This document shows positions 41,407 through 50,981 of a stretch of DNA of 64,000 nucleotides, one piece after another; within the stretch, counting starts at the first letter, position 1; each line of letters opens with the position of its first letter. Made by a program: the position numbers and the translations under genes. The stretch is from Ruminococcus flavefaciens (GTDB lineage Bacteria; Bacillota; Clostridia; Oscillospirales; Ruminococcaceae). Under the pieces are notes generated by a model. The model saw only the letters and a program-made list of their open reading frames with translations, was not told where the DNA came from and ran no database searches. The stretch covers positions 1 through 64,000 of the forward strand of contig JAMPGO010000002.1 of assembly GCA_023663905.1 (NCBI GenBank), given 5' to 3'.

Positions 41407-42537
41407 TTACTTTGCCTTTGCAATAAGTTTATCGATAACGGCAAGAATGCGCTCGTTTGTATCGTCGAGGTGCAGATTAAGCGCACTCTGCGACATAACC
41501 TCAACCTTGTCGGGATTATTATACAGCTTTTCAATTTCCGTAATTATCTTCTGCGGAGTAACATCCTTCTGCTCGATAACCTCCGCCGCACCAGCCTTTC
41601 CCAGAACCATTGCATTGTGATACTGGTGATTTCCTGCGACAATCGGCGAAGGAATAAGTATGGAAGCCTTGCCCGCAGCTTCAAGCTCCGCAAGAGTTGA
41701 AGCTCCTGAACGGCAGATTACAAGGTCAGCCGCCGCAAGGCACACGTCCATATCGTTTATGTACTCGGTAATTCTCAGACGGTCGCTTTTAAGCGGAATA
41801 CCTGCGGATTTCATTGCCTGCGGAAAAGTATCCTTGCCCATACCGCCGTAACCGTGAATATGGTTTATCTTAAGCTTCTTGCCGTAATGCCACTTGACTG
41901 CCTCCGTCATCGTCTCATTTATACAGCCTGCGCCGAGACTTCCGCCGAAAGAGAGTATCGTGAAATCATCGTTGAACCCGAGTTTTCTGCGTGCCTCAGC
42001 CTTGCTGATATGATTTATATTACTGCGCACAGGCAGTCCCGTAACGCTGTATTCAAAATGGCTTTTGTCCATAAAATCAAGGGCTTCCTTGACAGTAAGC
42101 ATAACGTAGTCAACTTCCTTTGAAAGAAGCTTGTTTGTAACTCCGGGATAGGCATTCTGCTCGTGAATAGCCGTCGGAATACCCATTTTTGCGGCTTTTC
42201 TGATTACAGGACCTGCGGCATATCCGCCTGTGCCTATAGCAATATCGGGCTTGAAATTACTTATAATCTCCTTTGCACGCTTGCCTGAAGTTGCGAGATA
42301 AGCAGCCGCCTTTATATTTCTGCCGACGTTTTCGAGAGAAATTTTTCTCTGAAATCCTGCGACTTTTATAGTCTCCATTCTGTAGCCTGCCTGCGGTACA
42401 AGTCTGGATTCCATACCCTTCGGAGTTCCTGCGAAGAGAAATTCCGTATCGGGATATTTTGATTTTATTATATCGGCAATTGCAAGTCCGGGATTGATAT
42501 GTCCTCCCGTACCACCGCACGAAATAAGAACTTTCAT
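41407..42537 (-). CDS. murG: UDP-GlcNAc:lipid I N-acetylglucosaminyltransferase
   Basis: Protein of 376 aa, GT28 family, peripheral membrane enzyme that makes lipid II. Seen: GGTGGHINPGLAIA, HEQNAYPGVTNKLL, FGGSLGA and the C-terminal SGASTLAELEAAGKASILIPSP. AAGGAG precedes the ATG. Confidence 0.96.
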   Translation of the reverse strand: MKVLISCGGTGGHINPGLAIADIIKSKYPDTEFLFAGTPKGMESRLVPQAGYRMETIKVAGFQRKISLENVGRNIKAAAYLATSGKRAKEIISNFKPDIAIGTGGYAAGPVIRKAAKMGIPTAIHEQNAYPGVTNKLLSKEVDYVMLTVKEALDFMDKSHFEYSVTGLPVRSNINHISKAEARRKLGFNDDFTILSFGGSLGAGCINETMTEAVKWHYGKKLKINHIHGYGGMGKDTFPQAMKSAGIPLKSDRLRITEYINDMDVCLAAADLVICRSGASTLAELEAAGKASILIPSPIVAGNHQYHNAMVLGKAGAAEVIEQKDVTPQKIITEIEKLYNNPDKVEVMSQSALNLHLDDTNERILAVIDKLIAKAK

Positions 42538-42572
42538 AAATTTTCTCCTTTTTATAAGCGTATAGGTAATTA

Positions 42573-43823
42573 TTACTCTTCTTCCTGCACAACCGCCGTT
42601 CTTTCGGGCGGATAGTACCTGTGTTTTGAGATATTCAGCATAATTCCCATTTCAACCAACTGCATTATGAGAGCCGTACCGCCGTAGCTGAAAAACGGAA
42701 GGCTGATACCTGTGTTAGGAATCAGGTTGCTTACAACGGCAAGATTCAGCACCGTCTGAATGCCTATCTGCGTTGTAATTCCGACAGCAAGAAGCATACC
42801 GAATCTGTCCTTACAGCGTACAGCTATTGAATATCCCTCAACAACGAGGAGAAAGAATACGATTATAATTGCCAGCGCACCTATAAATCCGATTTCTTCG
42901 CATACAATCGGAAAAACGAAGTCGTTTTTTGTTTCGGGAAGATAAAGATACTTCTGTCGTGAATTTCCGAGACCAAGCCCGAAAAGTCCGCCCGAGCCTA
43001 TAGCGATAATTGAGTTCGCCGTCTGCCACGTATCATTGAGAACGTCGGCAAAAGGGTCTCTCCACGATTTTATACGAACCTGAACATAGCTTCCCGGAAC
43101 GTTGTACTGCCAGAAAATATATCCCAGCGCACCCGAAATCGCAGCAACTCCGAGCGGAATGAAATGCTTTAGATTCGCACCTCCGCAGAGAATAAGGGCA
43201 ATTGCGATTGAGGTTATAAGAACCATACCTGAGATGTGCTTTTCAAGTGCGATAAGCAGAAGATAGATGCCGAGAAGTCCTGCATATTTGAGAATACCAT
43301 ATCTGAAGGTATTCATTTTTTTGCCGTCCTTCTCCATACTGTATGCGAAAAAGACGATAATTGCGAGCTTTGCGACTTCCGACGGCTGAAGGTTTATAGG
43401 ACCGATGTCAATCCAGCGCTTAGCACCCATAGAACCGCCCTCCGTGTTGCCCCAGATAAGAACAGCCACAAGAAGCAATCCGACAGAGATATACATAATT
43501 CCAGCAATATTCAGCTTCCTGAATATCGGGATTTCAATCTGCTTGAAATTGTGATAGTCAAAATTCATAAAGAAAATCATCGCAACAAAGCCGATTCCGG
43601 CATTCATAGCCTGATTCTTCGCATAATAAAGACCGTCGCCGTGTTCGCTGTAAGCCCACGCATAGCTTGCGGAAGCCATCATTACAATTCCGACGACAAG
43701 GAGTATCATAACATAGGCAAAAAACGACAGGCTGACATCGCTGTTTTTTCCTCCGCCGAAAAGTGCCACGAATATTCCTTTTCTTCTTCTTTTTTTCCTC
43801 ATAGTTTTAGTCACAGCAGGCAT
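42573..43823 (-). CDS. ftsW: SEDS family peptidoglycan polymerase FtsW
   Basis: Protein of 416 aa with about ten transmembrane segments and a basic N-terminus. SEDS features seen: the PSEVAKLAIIVFFAY block, KSWRDPFAD, and PNTGISLPFFSYGGTALI near the end. It polymerises lipid II together with the class B PBP encoded upstream. GAGGAGA before the ATG at 43823 is used; six upstream codons overlap it and are rejected. Confidence 0.93.
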   Translation of the reverse strand: MPAVTKTMRKKRRRKGIFVALFGGGKNSDVSLSFFAYVMILLVVGIVMMASASYAWAYSEHGDGLYYAKNQAMNAGIGFVAMIFFMNFDYHNFKQIEIPIFRKLNIAGIMYISVGLLLVAVLIWGNTEGGSMGAKRWIDIGPINLQPSEVAKLAIIVFFAYSMEKDGKKMNTFRYGILKYAGLLGIYLLLIALEKHISGMVLITSIAIALILCGGANLKHFIPLGVAAISGALGYIFWQYNVPGSYVQVRIKSWRDPFADVLNDTWQTANSIIAIGSGGLFGLGLGNSRQKYLYLPETKNDFVFPIVCEEIGFIGALAIIIVFFLLVVEGYSIAVRCKDRFGMLLAVGITTQIGIQTVLNLAVVSNLIPNTGISLPFFSYGGTALIMQLVEMGIMLNISKHRYYPPERTAVVQEEE

Positions 43824-43841
43824 CTCTGTCTCCTCTCGCAT

Positions 43842-44879
43842 TTAAAATACTAACAATGTTACTATTCCTATAATTCCGAAAATAATTCCTGTAATGGAAA
43901 AAGTTATAACTATCTTATATTCGCTCCATTTGCTCATCTCAAAGTGATGATGTATAGGAGTCATCTTGAAAATACGCTTGCCCTCGCCTGTTTTCTTCTT
44001 GGTGTACTTGAAATAGCTTACCTGAATCACGACGGAAAGCGCCTCAATGATATACACCATAGCGACGAGTATGAGAAGCAGGTGCTTGTGGAGTACAAGT
44101 GCAACTCCTGTCACGGAAGCTCCGAGGAACATCGAGCCTGTATCGCCCATAAAGCACTTTGCAGGGTTGAGATTCCATATAAGGAATCCGAGACAACCGC
44201 CTGCGAGAGCCATAGTGAAGCAGGAGATTTCATTCTGCCTGAGTATTGCACAGCAGACCGTGAAAATCAGCATAGCCGAAAAAGTAACCGAACCGCACAG
44301 ACCGTCCACACCGTCCGTAAGATTTACAGCATTTGTCAGATATATTATAACAGGTATCATTATAATATAGTAGAAGATTCCGAGCTGTGGCGATACCCAG
44401 AAGCCGAGGTCAATCGCCGTTGAGCCGTTGCCGAATTTATAGAGCATAAAAAGGAATCCGAGTCCGAAAAGAGTCTGTAAAATGATTTTCTGAATCGCCG
44501 AGAGTCCGTCGTTGTTTTTTCTTGCAACTTTTGTGTAGTCGTCGATAAATCCGATAAGACCGAACAGGAGCGAGAATATCAGCACGCTCAGAAGCCTGTA
44601 GAAAGCATTGTGCGTTTCAGGGTCGGTTGCGTCAAGCCCTGCCTGTATGCGGTAAGCCCAGTAGCCCGCAATAGTCATAATCACGGACGAAATAATGAAC
44701 ATAAATCCGCCCATTGTCGGAGTACCCTGTTTTTTGGCGTGCCATTCAGGACCGTCCTTGACCTTTATCGGCTGACCAAACTTTATTTTGTGCAGGAACG
44801 GCACAAGCCATTTTCCCGATATTCCGGCGATTCCAAAGGAAATCAGCGCCGTCAGCAAGTTAATTATCCAGAATGACAT
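43842..44879 (-). CDS. mraY: Phospho-N-acetylmuramoyl-pentapeptide transferase
   Basis: Integral membrane protein of 345 aa, makes lipid I. Catalytic Asp motif FIDDYTKV, NAVNLTDGVDGL and MTPIHHHFEMS near the C-terminus are present. In most clusters murF lies upstream and murD downstream; both are missing here. Confidence 0.96.
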   Translation of the reverse strand: MSFWIINLLTALISFGIAGISGKWLVPFLHKIKFGQPIKVKDGPEWHAKKQGTPTMGGFMFIISSVIMTIAGYWAYRIQAGLDATDPETHNAFYRLLSVLIFSLLFGLIGFIDDYTKVARKNNDGLSAIQKIILQTLFGLGFLFMLYKFGNGSTAIDLGFWVSPQLGIFYYIIMIPVIIYLTNAVNLTDGVDGLCGSVTFSAMLIFTVCCAILRQNEISCFTMALAGGCLGFLIWNLNPAKCFMGDTGSMFLGASVTGVALVLHKHLLLILVAMVYIIEALSVVIQVSYFKYTKKKTGEGKRIFKMTPIHHHFEMSKWSEYKIVITFSITGIIFGIIGIVTLLVF

Positions 44880-44908
44880 TTACAAAAACAACTCCTTTTT
44901 ATCTCCTG

Positions 44909-46345
44909 TTACAGCAGTTTAAGACCCTCTGCAACAATTTCTCTTTCATCAAAATGAATATGTTTCATACCGGCAAGAATCTGATAATCCTCGTGACCTT
45001 TTCCTGCCAATACTATTATATCACCTTTTTCAGCAATTTGCAAGCTATGAAATATAGCTTCTTTTCTGTCAACAACAACATCGTAGGGAACGTCCGTGTT
45101 TTCAAGTCCTGCGAGTATATCGCCGATGATAGCTTCAGGCTCTTCGTTTCGTGGATTATCGGAAGTAACAATAAGCCTGTCAGCATACTTTGAAGCAGAC
45201 TGCGCCATTTTCGGTCGTTTCGTGGAATCCCTGTTTCCTCCGCATCCGAAAAGGCAGATAAGCCTGTTCTCCGTGTATTCCTTAACACTCCTGAGAATAT
45301 TTTCAATAGCGTCGGGAGTGTGTGCGTAATCGCAGATAACAGTGAAATCCCTGCCTGTCGGGATAACCTCGCACCTGCCCTTTACACCGTTGTAATTCTC
45401 AACCGCAGTTAAAATACTGTCTCTGTCAATTCCAAGCTGTTCGCATACGGCTATAGCCGATGTCATATTCGAGACATTGAACATTCCCGGAATACGTGAG
45501 TTTACAGCCATAACACCGTCGCCCGAAATCAGGGTAAATATATTTCCTGCGGACTTTATCTGCACGGAATCGGCTTTATAGTCGGCACAGCTCTTGTCAA
45601 TACAGAACGACAGCTTATTGCAGTCAACCTCATCATAAAGCCTCTGTCCGTAGTCGTCATCGATATTGATTAAAGCAGTATCGCACATACCGAACAGCAG
45701 TTTCTTTGCCTGATAGTAGTCCTCCATAGTCTTGTGGTAGTCCAGATGGTCTTGTGTGAGATTAGTAAACACAGCTAACTTAAAGTGCGTTGAGCCGATT
45801 CTTTTCTGGACAAGTCCGAACGAGCTTACCTCCATAACGACATACTCACAGCCTGCTTCCGCCATTTTTGCAAGCACTTCCATATACTCGAAAGTAAGCG
45901 GAGTTGTATTCTCGGTATGAAGAATCTCGTCGCCGATTTCGTTCTGTATCGTGCCGATAAGACCCGTCTTATGCCCTGTACTCATAAGTATGTGCTTGAT
46001 TATATTCGTTGTGGTAGTCTTGCCGTTTGTGCCTGTAACTCCTATGAACGTCATCTTCTTTTCGGGATGACCAAACCACGCTGAACATACATCGCCGTAA
46101 AGCCTGCGTGAATCAGCTGTGATAATCTGCCTGTCGCCGAGTCCCAAATCACGCTCGCACACAACGGCTTCCGCACCCTTTTCAAGCATTTCAACCGCTG
46201 AATTGTGACCGTCAAAATTTCCGCCCTTTACGCAGAAAAACAGACTTCCCTGCTTTACTTTTCTTGTATCGTCAGTGACAGACGTTATTTCCGTATCGCC
46301 GATTGAAGTGACGGCATTGTTTTCAAGTAAATCTTTTAATTTCAT
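44909..46345 (-). CDS. murE: UDP-MurNAc-tripeptide synthetase, meso-DAP type
   Basis: Protein of 478 aa. ATP loop GVTGTNGKTTTTN, and TSDNPRNEEPEAII, whose DNPR motif marks meso-diaminopimelate as the added residue rather than lysine. AGGAG precedes the ATG at 46345. Between the PBP gene and mraY. Confidence 0.95.
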   Translation of the reverse strand: MKLKDLLENNAVTSIGDTEITSVTDDTRKVKQGSLFFCVKGGNFDGHNSAVEMLEKGAEAVVCERDLGLGDRQIITADSRRLYGDVCSAWFGHPEKKMTFIGVTGTNGKTTTTNIIKHILMSTGHKTGLIGTIQNEIGDEILHTENTTPLTFEYMEVLAKMAEAGCEYVVMEVSSFGLVQKRIGSTHFKLAVFTNLTQDHLDYHKTMEDYYQAKKLLFGMCDTALINIDDDYGQRLYDEVDCNKLSFCIDKSCADYKADSVQIKSAGNIFTLISGDGVMAVNSRIPGMFNVSNMTSAIAVCEQLGIDRDSILTAVENYNGVKGRCEVIPTGRDFTVICDYAHTPDAIENILRSVKEYTENRLICLFGCGGNRDSTKRPKMAQSASKYADRLIVTSDNPRNEEPEAIIGDILAGLENTDVPYDVVVDRKEAIFHSLQIAEKGDIIVLAGKGHEDYQILAGMKHIHFDEREIVAEGLKLL

Positions 46346-46361
46346 AGCTATTCTCCTAAAA

Positions 46362-48779
46362 TCAATCTCCGCTGTCGTATACCATAAATTCAAGCTCAAC
46401 CGTCGTGCCTACGGGAACAGGTTCACCCGCTTCGGGCGACTGCTTTTCAACGATTACACCCTCACGGTTGATTGAAGCGCCTGTTGCAACGTAATTGAGA
46501 CGTGAGTAAATAATCGATTCGTTGGCGACTTCAGGTGATACGCCTATCAGGTTCGGAACTACCGTGTATTCAATTATCGGGTCGGAATCCGTATAGAGGT
46601 AAACCGTGCCGCCCTTTGCGATTGACGAGCCTGTTATCGGCGACTGCTTCACTACTGACGTTCCCGAGCCTATAACTTCATATTCCGCACCAAGTCCGTC
46701 AAGTGTAGCCTTTGCGTTTTCAAGCGAACCCTCAAGAAGCGGTACTTTTATATCAAGCTCTGCAAGCTCTTCTTCCGTATATTCAGGGCTGATTCCGAGA
46801 TAAGGCAGAACCTCTGTAAGGATTTCCCTCGCTGTAGGCACGGCAATCTGGCTTCCGTAGTAATTGTTGCCGTTATTTTTATAGTCGGGCATATCGGCAA
46901 GCACAAGAAGTACAATTTCAGGGTCGTCGGCAGGTGCGAAACAGACGTATGAAGCGCCGTATTCCTGACGACTTGCGTCCTCAATCTCACCCTGCACAAG
47001 AGTATGACCCTTTTCAGTCTCGGAAAGTCTCTGCGATGTGCCTGATTTTCCGCCGATTGCATATCCCTTGATTGTAACATTGCCGTCGGTTGCGACATTG
47101 TGGAGTGCCTCACGCATTATAGCGGATGTCTCCTCAGAAACAACCTGCCTGCGTACTGTGCGCTCGTTCTTTAAAACAACATTGCCGTCCTCGTCAAGAA
47201 CTTTTTCTACAACATAGGGCTGGAGCAGATAACCGCCGTTTATCGCAGCACAGTATGCGGTAATCATTTCAAGCGGAGTAATTGTGTGGTTCTGTCCGAT
47301 TGACGACATCGCCAAATCGACGTTTGTAAACAGGTCTGCGGACTGTATATTGCTGGAACTTCCCGATTCTGCGGGAAGGTCTATTCCCGTAGGCTCTTTC
47401 AGACCGAATGCGTCAAAGTAATACTGGAACTTATCCTCGCCCAGTCTTGCGCCGATTTCCATAAACGCAGGGTTGCAGGAATGTGTTAACGCTTCCTGAT
47501 ATGTCTGTGCGCCGTGACCGCTTGTATCGTGGCAGTTTACAGCCTGCGCCATACCGTCAAGCTTTACAAAGCCGTTGCAGAAAAAGCTGTCCCTGACTAC
47601 ATCAATAAGATTTTCTTCAAATGCGGCGGCACTGGTGATAACCTTGAATACAGAACCCGGCTCGTAATTCTCGGTAACGCACTTGTTGCGCCACTGTGTT
47701 TCCCTCGCCGCACCCTGAATCCTGCTGTATTCCGCATCATCGGTTATGGTCTTTAACTGCGCCTCAACTGAAGAATCGGCAATTATATAAGGATTATTCA
47801 AATCATAGCTCGGGTACTGCGCCATACCGTAAATTGCACCCGTCTTTGCGTTCATAAGAATAGCACAGCTCCTGTTTTTGACCATAGCATTATTGGACAT
47901 CTCTTCCAGATTCTTTTCAAGATAATACTGGATAGTCATATCAAGAGTAAGATAAACGTCGTTGCCGTTCTGTGCAGGATAGGTCTTGGAATATCTGTAC
48001 GGAAGCTCGTTTCCGTTGGAATCCTTTGCAGAAATAGTCCTGCCGTCCGTTCCTGAGAGATAATCGTCATAATAAGATTCAATGCCGTACATACCGTAGC
48101 CGTCGGAAGAAGTGAATCCGATAACAGCGGCGGCAAGCTCATTCTGCGGATAGTAACGCTTTGTATCTTCCTCAACATTAAGGCTTGTAAGGTTGTACTG
48201 ATTGAATAGGGCGAGAACCTCATCGGCAACGGGCTTTTCAACCTGCTCCTGCAAAACGCTGTACTGGTTATTGGCTTCCATAGCCTTTGTAACCTTTTCG
48301 GCTGTGATTCCGAGCTTGCCCGAGAGAACCGCAACAGCTTCCTCACGGAAAGCTTCGGCAGATGACGGCAGGGTCTCTTCAACGATAACCTGAACTTCCT
48401 CGCCGTTCTCGTTCGTGGAAATCTGCACTTCGGGCTGATATGTACCCTCTTTTATCTGCTCGCTTCGCTCGTCAATACGGTTCTGGAGATTCTCCATATC
48501 CTTCTTGAACTGCTTCGGGTCGAGGAAAACTTTATAAACGGAAGCGCTTTTTGCAAGAGCCATACCCTTTGAATCATAAATCGAGCCACGATGTGCGGAA
48601 ATCGTAATCGAGCCAAAATGCTGGTCGTTAGCCATTGCCTGATACTTCTCGTTATCAATTACGGAAATCACGAAAAAATTTCTCGCCACAACAAAAAACA
48701 GGATGAGAAAAACAATGGTCATAACAGACTTCGCCCTGATTTTCATTGACTTGGTAGGCAGATTTTTATTATTAGCCAT
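46362..48779 (-). CDS. Class B penicillin-binding protein with PASTA domains (FtsI/SpoVD-like)
   Basis: Protein of 805 aa. N-terminal anchor (about 18-38), dimerisation domain, transpeptidase domain with PGSVFK, HSCN and GGKSGTS motifs, then two PASTA domains (about 670-735 and 738-800). As the only transpeptidase of the cluster it is probably the septal PBP that works with FtsW; SpoVD is a close homologue, so a sporulation role cannot be excluded. Preceded by GAAAGGAG and an unusual 311-nt structured gap after ftsL. Confidence 0.93.
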   Translation of the reverse strand: MANNKNLPTKSMKIRAKSVMTIVFLILFFVVARNFFVISVIDNEKYQAMANDQHFGSITISAHRGSIYDSKGMALAKSASVYKVFLDPKQFKKDMENLQNRIDERSEQIKEGTYQPEVQISTNENGEEVQVIVEETLPSSAEAFREEAVAVLSGKLGITAEKVTKAMEANNQYSVLQEQVEKPVADEVLALFNQYNLTSLNVEEDTKRYYPQNELAAAVIGFTSSDGYGMYGIESYYDDYLSGTDGRTISAKDSNGNELPYRYSKTYPAQNGNDVYLTLDMTIQYYLEKNLEEMSNNAMVKNRSCAILMNAKTGAIYGMAQYPSYDLNNPYIIADSSVEAQLKTITDDAEYSRIQGAARETQWRNKCVTENYEPGSVFKVITSAAAFEENLIDVVRDSFFCNGFVKLDGMAQAVNCHDTSGHGAQTYQEALTHSCNPAFMEIGARLGEDKFQYYFDAFGLKEPTGIDLPAESGSSSNIQSADLFTNVDLAMSSIGQNHTITPLEMITAYCAAINGGYLLQPYVVEKVLDEDGNVVLKNERTVRRQVVSEETSAIMREALHNVATDGNVTIKGYAIGGKSGTSQRLSETEKGHTLVQGEIEDASRQEYGASYVCFAPADDPEIVLLVLADMPDYKNNGNNYYGSQIAVPTAREILTEVLPYLGISPEYTEEELAELDIKVPLLEGSLENAKATLDGLGAEYEVIGSGTSVVKQSPITGSSIAKGGTVYLYTDSDPIIEYTVVPNLIGVSPEVANESIIYSRLNYVATGASINREGVIVEKQSPEAGEPVPVGTTVELEFMVYDSGD

Positions 48780-49090
48780 AAAATCTCCTTTCTGTTGAAA
48801 CTTTCTGTATTAAAAATAGAATAAGGCAGGGTAATTCCACTGCCCCGCCTATGACATCTTCTTTTTATATGATGCCTGATTGTCTATTAAGATACTACGC
48901 TTGGAATAACGCTTATAAACGAGGAATCAGCCTCCTCCTTCTCACGTCGTCTGAAATGAATCGGGAGAAGGTGATTCCGTATATTTCCGTTCACTCGTTT
49001 GTATCTCCGTGTTCTACATATCACTGCGACTGTATGTCTCTCGTCGCAGGCACAATATCAGGGGCAGTCTGTATTATATTTATATTTGTA
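48780..49090 (-). other. Structured 311-nt gap between ftsL and the PBP gene
   Basis: No coding frame with a ribosome site. On the transcribed strand three hairpins: CTGCGAC/GTCGCAG (49049-49024), a long one with GGAATCA + CCTTCTC paired to GAGAAGG + TGATTCC (48978-48923, 14 bp with a 7-nt bulge), and GGCAG/CTGCC (48844-48825) followed by TTATTCTATTTTT, like a weak terminator just before the PBP ribosome site. Confidence 0.6.
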
Positions 49091-49588
49091 CTACCCTCTG
49101 AAATATTCCACACAGGAATCAAAAAACCTCTTGAGTTTTGAGAGCAGACTCTCGTCCTGTTCCGGAATATTTACTACGTCATCGGTCTGTATCTCGATGT
49201 ACTGAATCTGCGATGAATCTATTTTCTGCATTCCCAGCACATTCTCGGCATAATCCTCAACGTTTTTAGCAGACATTTTGCTGTCAAGCTCCGACTGAAG
49301 CCTGACGTTTTCAGCTTCGGCAAGATTCAGCTCGCTGTTGAGAGAGGAGACCTTGCTGTACATAGTGTTTCGCCTGTCGAAGCTGTAAATGACCGTGCCA
49401 AGCATTACTACGGCAAGAGCGGATACAAGAATAATGGAAAACACAGAACCGCTTTTCGTCTCTGTATTGCTCACATTGATATCGGGCTTCTTTTTGGGAT
49501 TCTTCTGCTTTTTCTTCGGTTTGGAAGTTTCGGCAGTCTCTTCCGCATAATTATCGTCAAGTTTCCTGACAGAATTATTATCAGCCAT
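49091..49588 (-). CDS. ftsL: FtsL-like septum protein
   Basis: Protein of 165 aa. Lys-rich cytoplasmic tail (KPKKKQKNPKKKP), one transmembrane helix (about 49-70), then a leucine-zipper-like coiled coil (VSSLNSELNLAEAENVRLQSELDSKM) and AENVLGMQKIDSSQIQYI, the FtsL/DivIC pattern. Position between rsmH and the PBP gene supports FtsL. The ATG at 49588 overlaps rsmH by 8 nt; a GTG at 49600 sits on the ribosome site and is rejected. Confidence 0.85.
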   Translation of the reverse strand: MADNNSVRKLDDNYAEETAETSKPKKKQKNPKKKPDINVSNTETKSGSVFSIILVSALAVVMLGTVIYSFDRRNTMYSKVSSLNSELNLAEAENVRLQSELDSKMSAKNVEDYAENVLGMQKIDSSQIQYIEIQTDDVVNIPEQDESLLSKLKRFFDSCVEYFRG

Positions 49589-50525
49589 TGCAATCCGCAC
49601 TCCTTTCTATAACTCTGAGTTTGGCACTTCTGCTTCTGTTGTTTTTTTCAAGCTCGTCCTGAGCCGCCTCCAAAGGCTTTCTGTTCACAAGTGTTCCCTG
49701 TGGCTTGTGACCACATACACAAACGGGAAAATCAGGCGGACATATACATCCTTTACACCATCCAGCAAATCTCTGTTTGACGAGTCTGTCCTCAAGGGAA
49801 TGGAAGGTGATGACGGCAAGTCTGCCACCGGGTTTCAGGCACGCAAAGGCTTTGTCAAGTCCTTCTGAGAGATGCTCGAACTCTCCGTTTACGGCAATGC
49901 GTATAGCCTGAAAAGTTTTTTTACAGGGATTTTTATCTCTGCGGGCTTTCTGCGGAACGCTTTCCCTTATAATGTCGGCAAGCTGTAAGGTCGTTTCAAT
50001 CGGAGCGGTTTCTCTTGCTTTCACAATATTCGAGGCAATACGGCGTGAGAATTTCTCCTCTCCGTACTCAAAAATTATATTCGCAAGCTGTTGTTCCGAA
50101 TAGGTATTGACAATATCAGCCGCACTCGTTCCTGTTTTGCTCATTCTCATATCAAGAGGAGCGTCAACGGAATGATAGGAAAAACCTCTGCTTTCTTCGT
50201 CGAGCTGATATGACGAAACTCCCAAATCCATAAGGATTCCGTCAACTTCGCTGATTCCAAGCTCATAAAGGACATCGTCAAGCTCCGAGTAATTACGGTG
50301 AATGACAACGGCATTGCCGAACCCAGCCAGTCTTTCCGAAGCCGCCTTCACAGCGTCGGGGTCACGGTCGAGGGCAATAAGCCTGCCTTTTCCGCTTAAA
50401 TTTGCAGCAATTGCAGAGGAATGTCCGCCTCCTCCGGCAGTACAGTCAACATATATGCCGTCGGGATTGATATTAAGTCCCTGAATACATTCAGCAAGAA
50501 GAACAGGTGTATGTCTGAATTCCAT
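49581..50525 (-). CDS. rsmH: 16S rRNA (cytosine-N4) methyltransferase RsmH (MraW)
   Basis: Protein of 314 aa; methylates C1402 of 16S rRNA. Seen: EFRHTPVLLAECIQGLNINPDGIYVDCTAGGGGHS (SAM loop), MDLGVSSYQLD, and AVITFHSLEDRLVKQRF. First gene of the dcw cluster. mraZ, which usually precedes it, is absent; a long leader RNA takes its place. AAGGAG precedes the ATG. Confidence 0.96.
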   Translation of the reverse strand: MEFRHTPVLLAECIQGLNINPDGIYVDCTAGGGGHSSAIAANLSGKGRLIALDRDPDAVKAASERLAGFGNAVVIHRNYSELDDVLYELGISEVDGILMDLGVSSYQLDEESRGFSYHSVDAPLDMRMSKTGTSAADIVNTYSEQQLANIIFEYGEEKFSRRIASNIVKARETAPIETTLQLADIIRESVPQKARRDKNPCKKTFQAIRIAVNGEFEHLSEGLDKAFACLKPGGRLAVITFHSLEDRLVKQRFAGWCKGCICPPDFPVCVCGHKPQGTLVNRKPLEAAQDELEKNNRSRSAKLRVIERSADCNG

Positions 50526-50975
50526 AAAACAACTCCTTAATCCAAATGCACAAACAAGCTGTATTGCAACAGCTCAATTGCGGTATTGGTGAATCGCCGT
50601 CTGCGACCGCTTTCACGGTATGCACATCGCAGAAGCACGGAGGAAAATCCACGCACCTGCGACTGACGGCAGTCAGTGTTTCGTCTTTCAGTTCTGTCCT
50701 TGCTTTATACGGCGACAACATGGCTTCGGAATCCGCACCTTCCGCAGACATAAGGATTTTTCAATCCGCTGTCGGCAGAGATACACAGCCGAGTCACAGG
50801 TCAGATTCTGATTTTGCGGTGAATACCGTGGTTTCTGAATCCGACAGCCGTAGTATTGCAGGAACGCTCGCAAGAGTGAACGGCAGGTGTGATTTTTATA
50901 ACGAAACAAAAATGTCTGCTTAAAATACGTCGTTTCCGTCAATAATGAATCACATCCGAAGCCTTTCAGCCCCAT
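50526..50975 (-). ncRNA. Structured leader RNA upstream of rsmH (class not identified)
   Basis: From the predicted start near 50975 (GGGGCTG) to rsmH there is no credible gene but many paired elements: outer helix 50963-50955/50730-50722 (9 bp), helix 50919-50912/50751-50744 (8 bp), helix 50845-50837/50808-50800 (9 bp, one pair is G-U on the minus strand but A-C on the plus), hairpin 50828-50817, hairpin 50677-50662, hairpin 50633-50600 and hairpin 50574-50557. A different 8-bp pairing, 50848-50841/50775-50768, excludes the third helix. It could be a riboregulatory leader or an independent RNA. Confidence 0.55.
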
Positions 50976-50981
50976 AACTTT

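Noticed and set aside
50581..50740. Possible RNase P RNA on the plus strand (GGAGGAAAATCC and an ACAACATGGCTTCGG stretch resemble conserved regions)
   Set aside because: The two pieces are only about 80 nt apart, other universal regions (GGTAAAC-CC, GGAGCAA, AGATGAATGACTGCC-like) are missing, and base pairing favours the opposite strand.
50546..50923. 125-aa open frame on the plus strand upstream of rsmH
   Set aside because: No ribosome site, odd composition, no recognisable family, and the region is better explained as structured RNA of the opposite strand.
50700..50975. Possible tmRNA on the minus strand (starts GGGGCTG)
   Set aside because: No tag reading frame, no T-arm and no CCA end that pairs with the 5' sequence were found.
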